Assembly (NCBI GenBank): GCA_947167555.1
Contig: CAMVIO010000137.1
Span: forward strand, 1 to 5,856
DNA: 5,856 bases
DNA from: an uncultured Selenomonadales bacterium
GTDB lineage: Bacteria > Bacillota > Negativicutes > Selenomonadales > Selenomonadaceae
Reading direction: 5' to 3'
Of this stretch, positions 5,405 to 5,856 are shown piece after piece. The notes under the pieces are model-generated. The model had not been told where the DNA came from. It saw nothing but the letters and a program-made list of their open reading frames with translations, and ran no database searches. The position numbers and the translations under genes were made by a program. Each line of letters opens with the position of its first letter. Within the stretch, counting starts at the first letter, position 1.

Positions 5405-5856
5405 TCAGATACCGGCCTGCTTCTTCAGATCGTCGGCCTTATCCGTGTGCTCCCACGGCAGGTCGACGTCGGTGCGGCCGAAGTGGCCGTAGGCAGCGGT
5501 CTGCGCGTAAATCGGGCGACGCAGATTCAGCGTCTTGATGATGCCCGCCGGACGCAGGTCAAAATTCTTCTCGACGAGCTCGGCAATCTTGCTGTCGTCA
5601 ATCTTGCCCGTGCCAAAGGTCTCGACGCGCACCGAGACCGGACGCGCGACGCCGATGGCGTAAGCGAGCTGAATCTCGCAGCGATCCGCGAGCCCCGCCG
5701 CGACGATGTTCTTCGCCACATAGCGCGCCGCATACGCCGCCGAGCGATCGACCTTCGTGGGGTCCTTGCCGGAGAACGCGCCGCCACCGTGGCGCGCCAT
5801 GCCGCCATAGGTGTCGACGATAATCTTGCGGCCTGTGAGGCCGGAATCGCCCTGCG
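5405..5856 (-). CDS. metK: S-adenosylmethionine synthetase, C-terminal part, 5' end beyond window edge
   Basis: MetK makes S-adenosylmethionine from methionine and ATP, releasing phosphate and pyrophosphate. The window holds the last 149 codons; the family is usually about 385-400 residues, so some 240 lie beyond base 5856. The frame is open to the edge (first whole codon at 5854) and reads GDSGLTGRKIIVDTYGG before the MARHGGGAFSGKDPTKVDRS signature. That signature is the glycine-rich phosphate loop and the conserved lysines and aspartate that hold the triphosphate. AAYAARYVAKNIVAAGLADR and AAYGHFGR are also nearly as in E. coli. The internal ATG at 5800 is the Met of GGMARHGGG, not a start. 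The gene ends with TGA at 5407-5405, facing thiC across an 85-base gap with the shared hairpin. Its product is a substrate of ThiC, but I see no shared control. Confidence 0.97.
   Translation of the reverse strand, partial: QGDSGLTGRKIIVDTYGGMARHGGGAFSGKDPTKVDRSAAYAARYVAKNIVAAGLADRCEIQLAYAIGVARPVSVRVETFGTGKIDDSKIAELVEKNFDLRPAGIIKTLNLRRPIYAQTAAYGHFGRTDVDLPWEHTDKADDLKKQAGI

Noticed and set aside
1..5856. Mobile elements, CRISPR arrays, attachment sites or tRNA genes
   Set aside because: I saw no transposase or integrase sequence, no regularly spaced repeats and no tRNA-like fold; the region is ordinary core metabolism.

Overview
The window comes from a bacterial chromosome, GC-rich in its genes. 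It carries the distal part of a tryptophan biosynthesis operon on the minus strand, a divergently transcribed thiamine gene (thiC) on the plus strand, and the end of metK on the minus strand. RNA-based control (a T-box leader and a TPP riboswitch, both acting through intrinsic terminators), AGGAGG-type ribosome binding sites and short-form ThiC point to the Bacillota. The wording of TrpC (ECKLQSPAKG) and TrpF (DVSGSLE), together with the high GC, makes me lean to the Negativicutes (Selenomonas-like). That placement is recalled resemblance, not a search.

Minus strand, in transcription order: sigma-A-type promoter (3728-3756), T-box leader (about 3721 to 3354), trpF (3329-2688), trpC (2691-1897), trpB (1866-685) and trpA (681 to beyond the left edge). 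The genes are nearly contiguous: a 4-base overlap, a 30-base gap and a 3-base gap. Together they turn phosphoribosyl-anthranilate into tryptophan. The genes for the earlier steps (trpE, trpG, trpD) do not lie between promoter and trpF, so they are elsewhere or downstream of trpA. The leader has a UGG (Trp) specifier, one Stem I region, and two successive T-box antiterminator/terminator modules. This partially duplicated T-box is the most interesting item in the window.

Plus strand: promoter (3809-3837), TPP aptamer (about 3853-3935), intrinsic terminator (3940-3980), and thiC (4006-5319), which makes the pyrimidine half of thiamine. thiC and metK converge on a shared hairpin (5347-5391). metK (S-adenosylmethionine synthetase, C-terminal 149 residues) runs off the right edge.

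The only stretch of more than 300 bases without a protein gene is 3330-4005. It is almost filled by the two divergent RNA control regions. Between the two -35 boxes (3757-3808) I see only AT-rich sequence and no clear operator.
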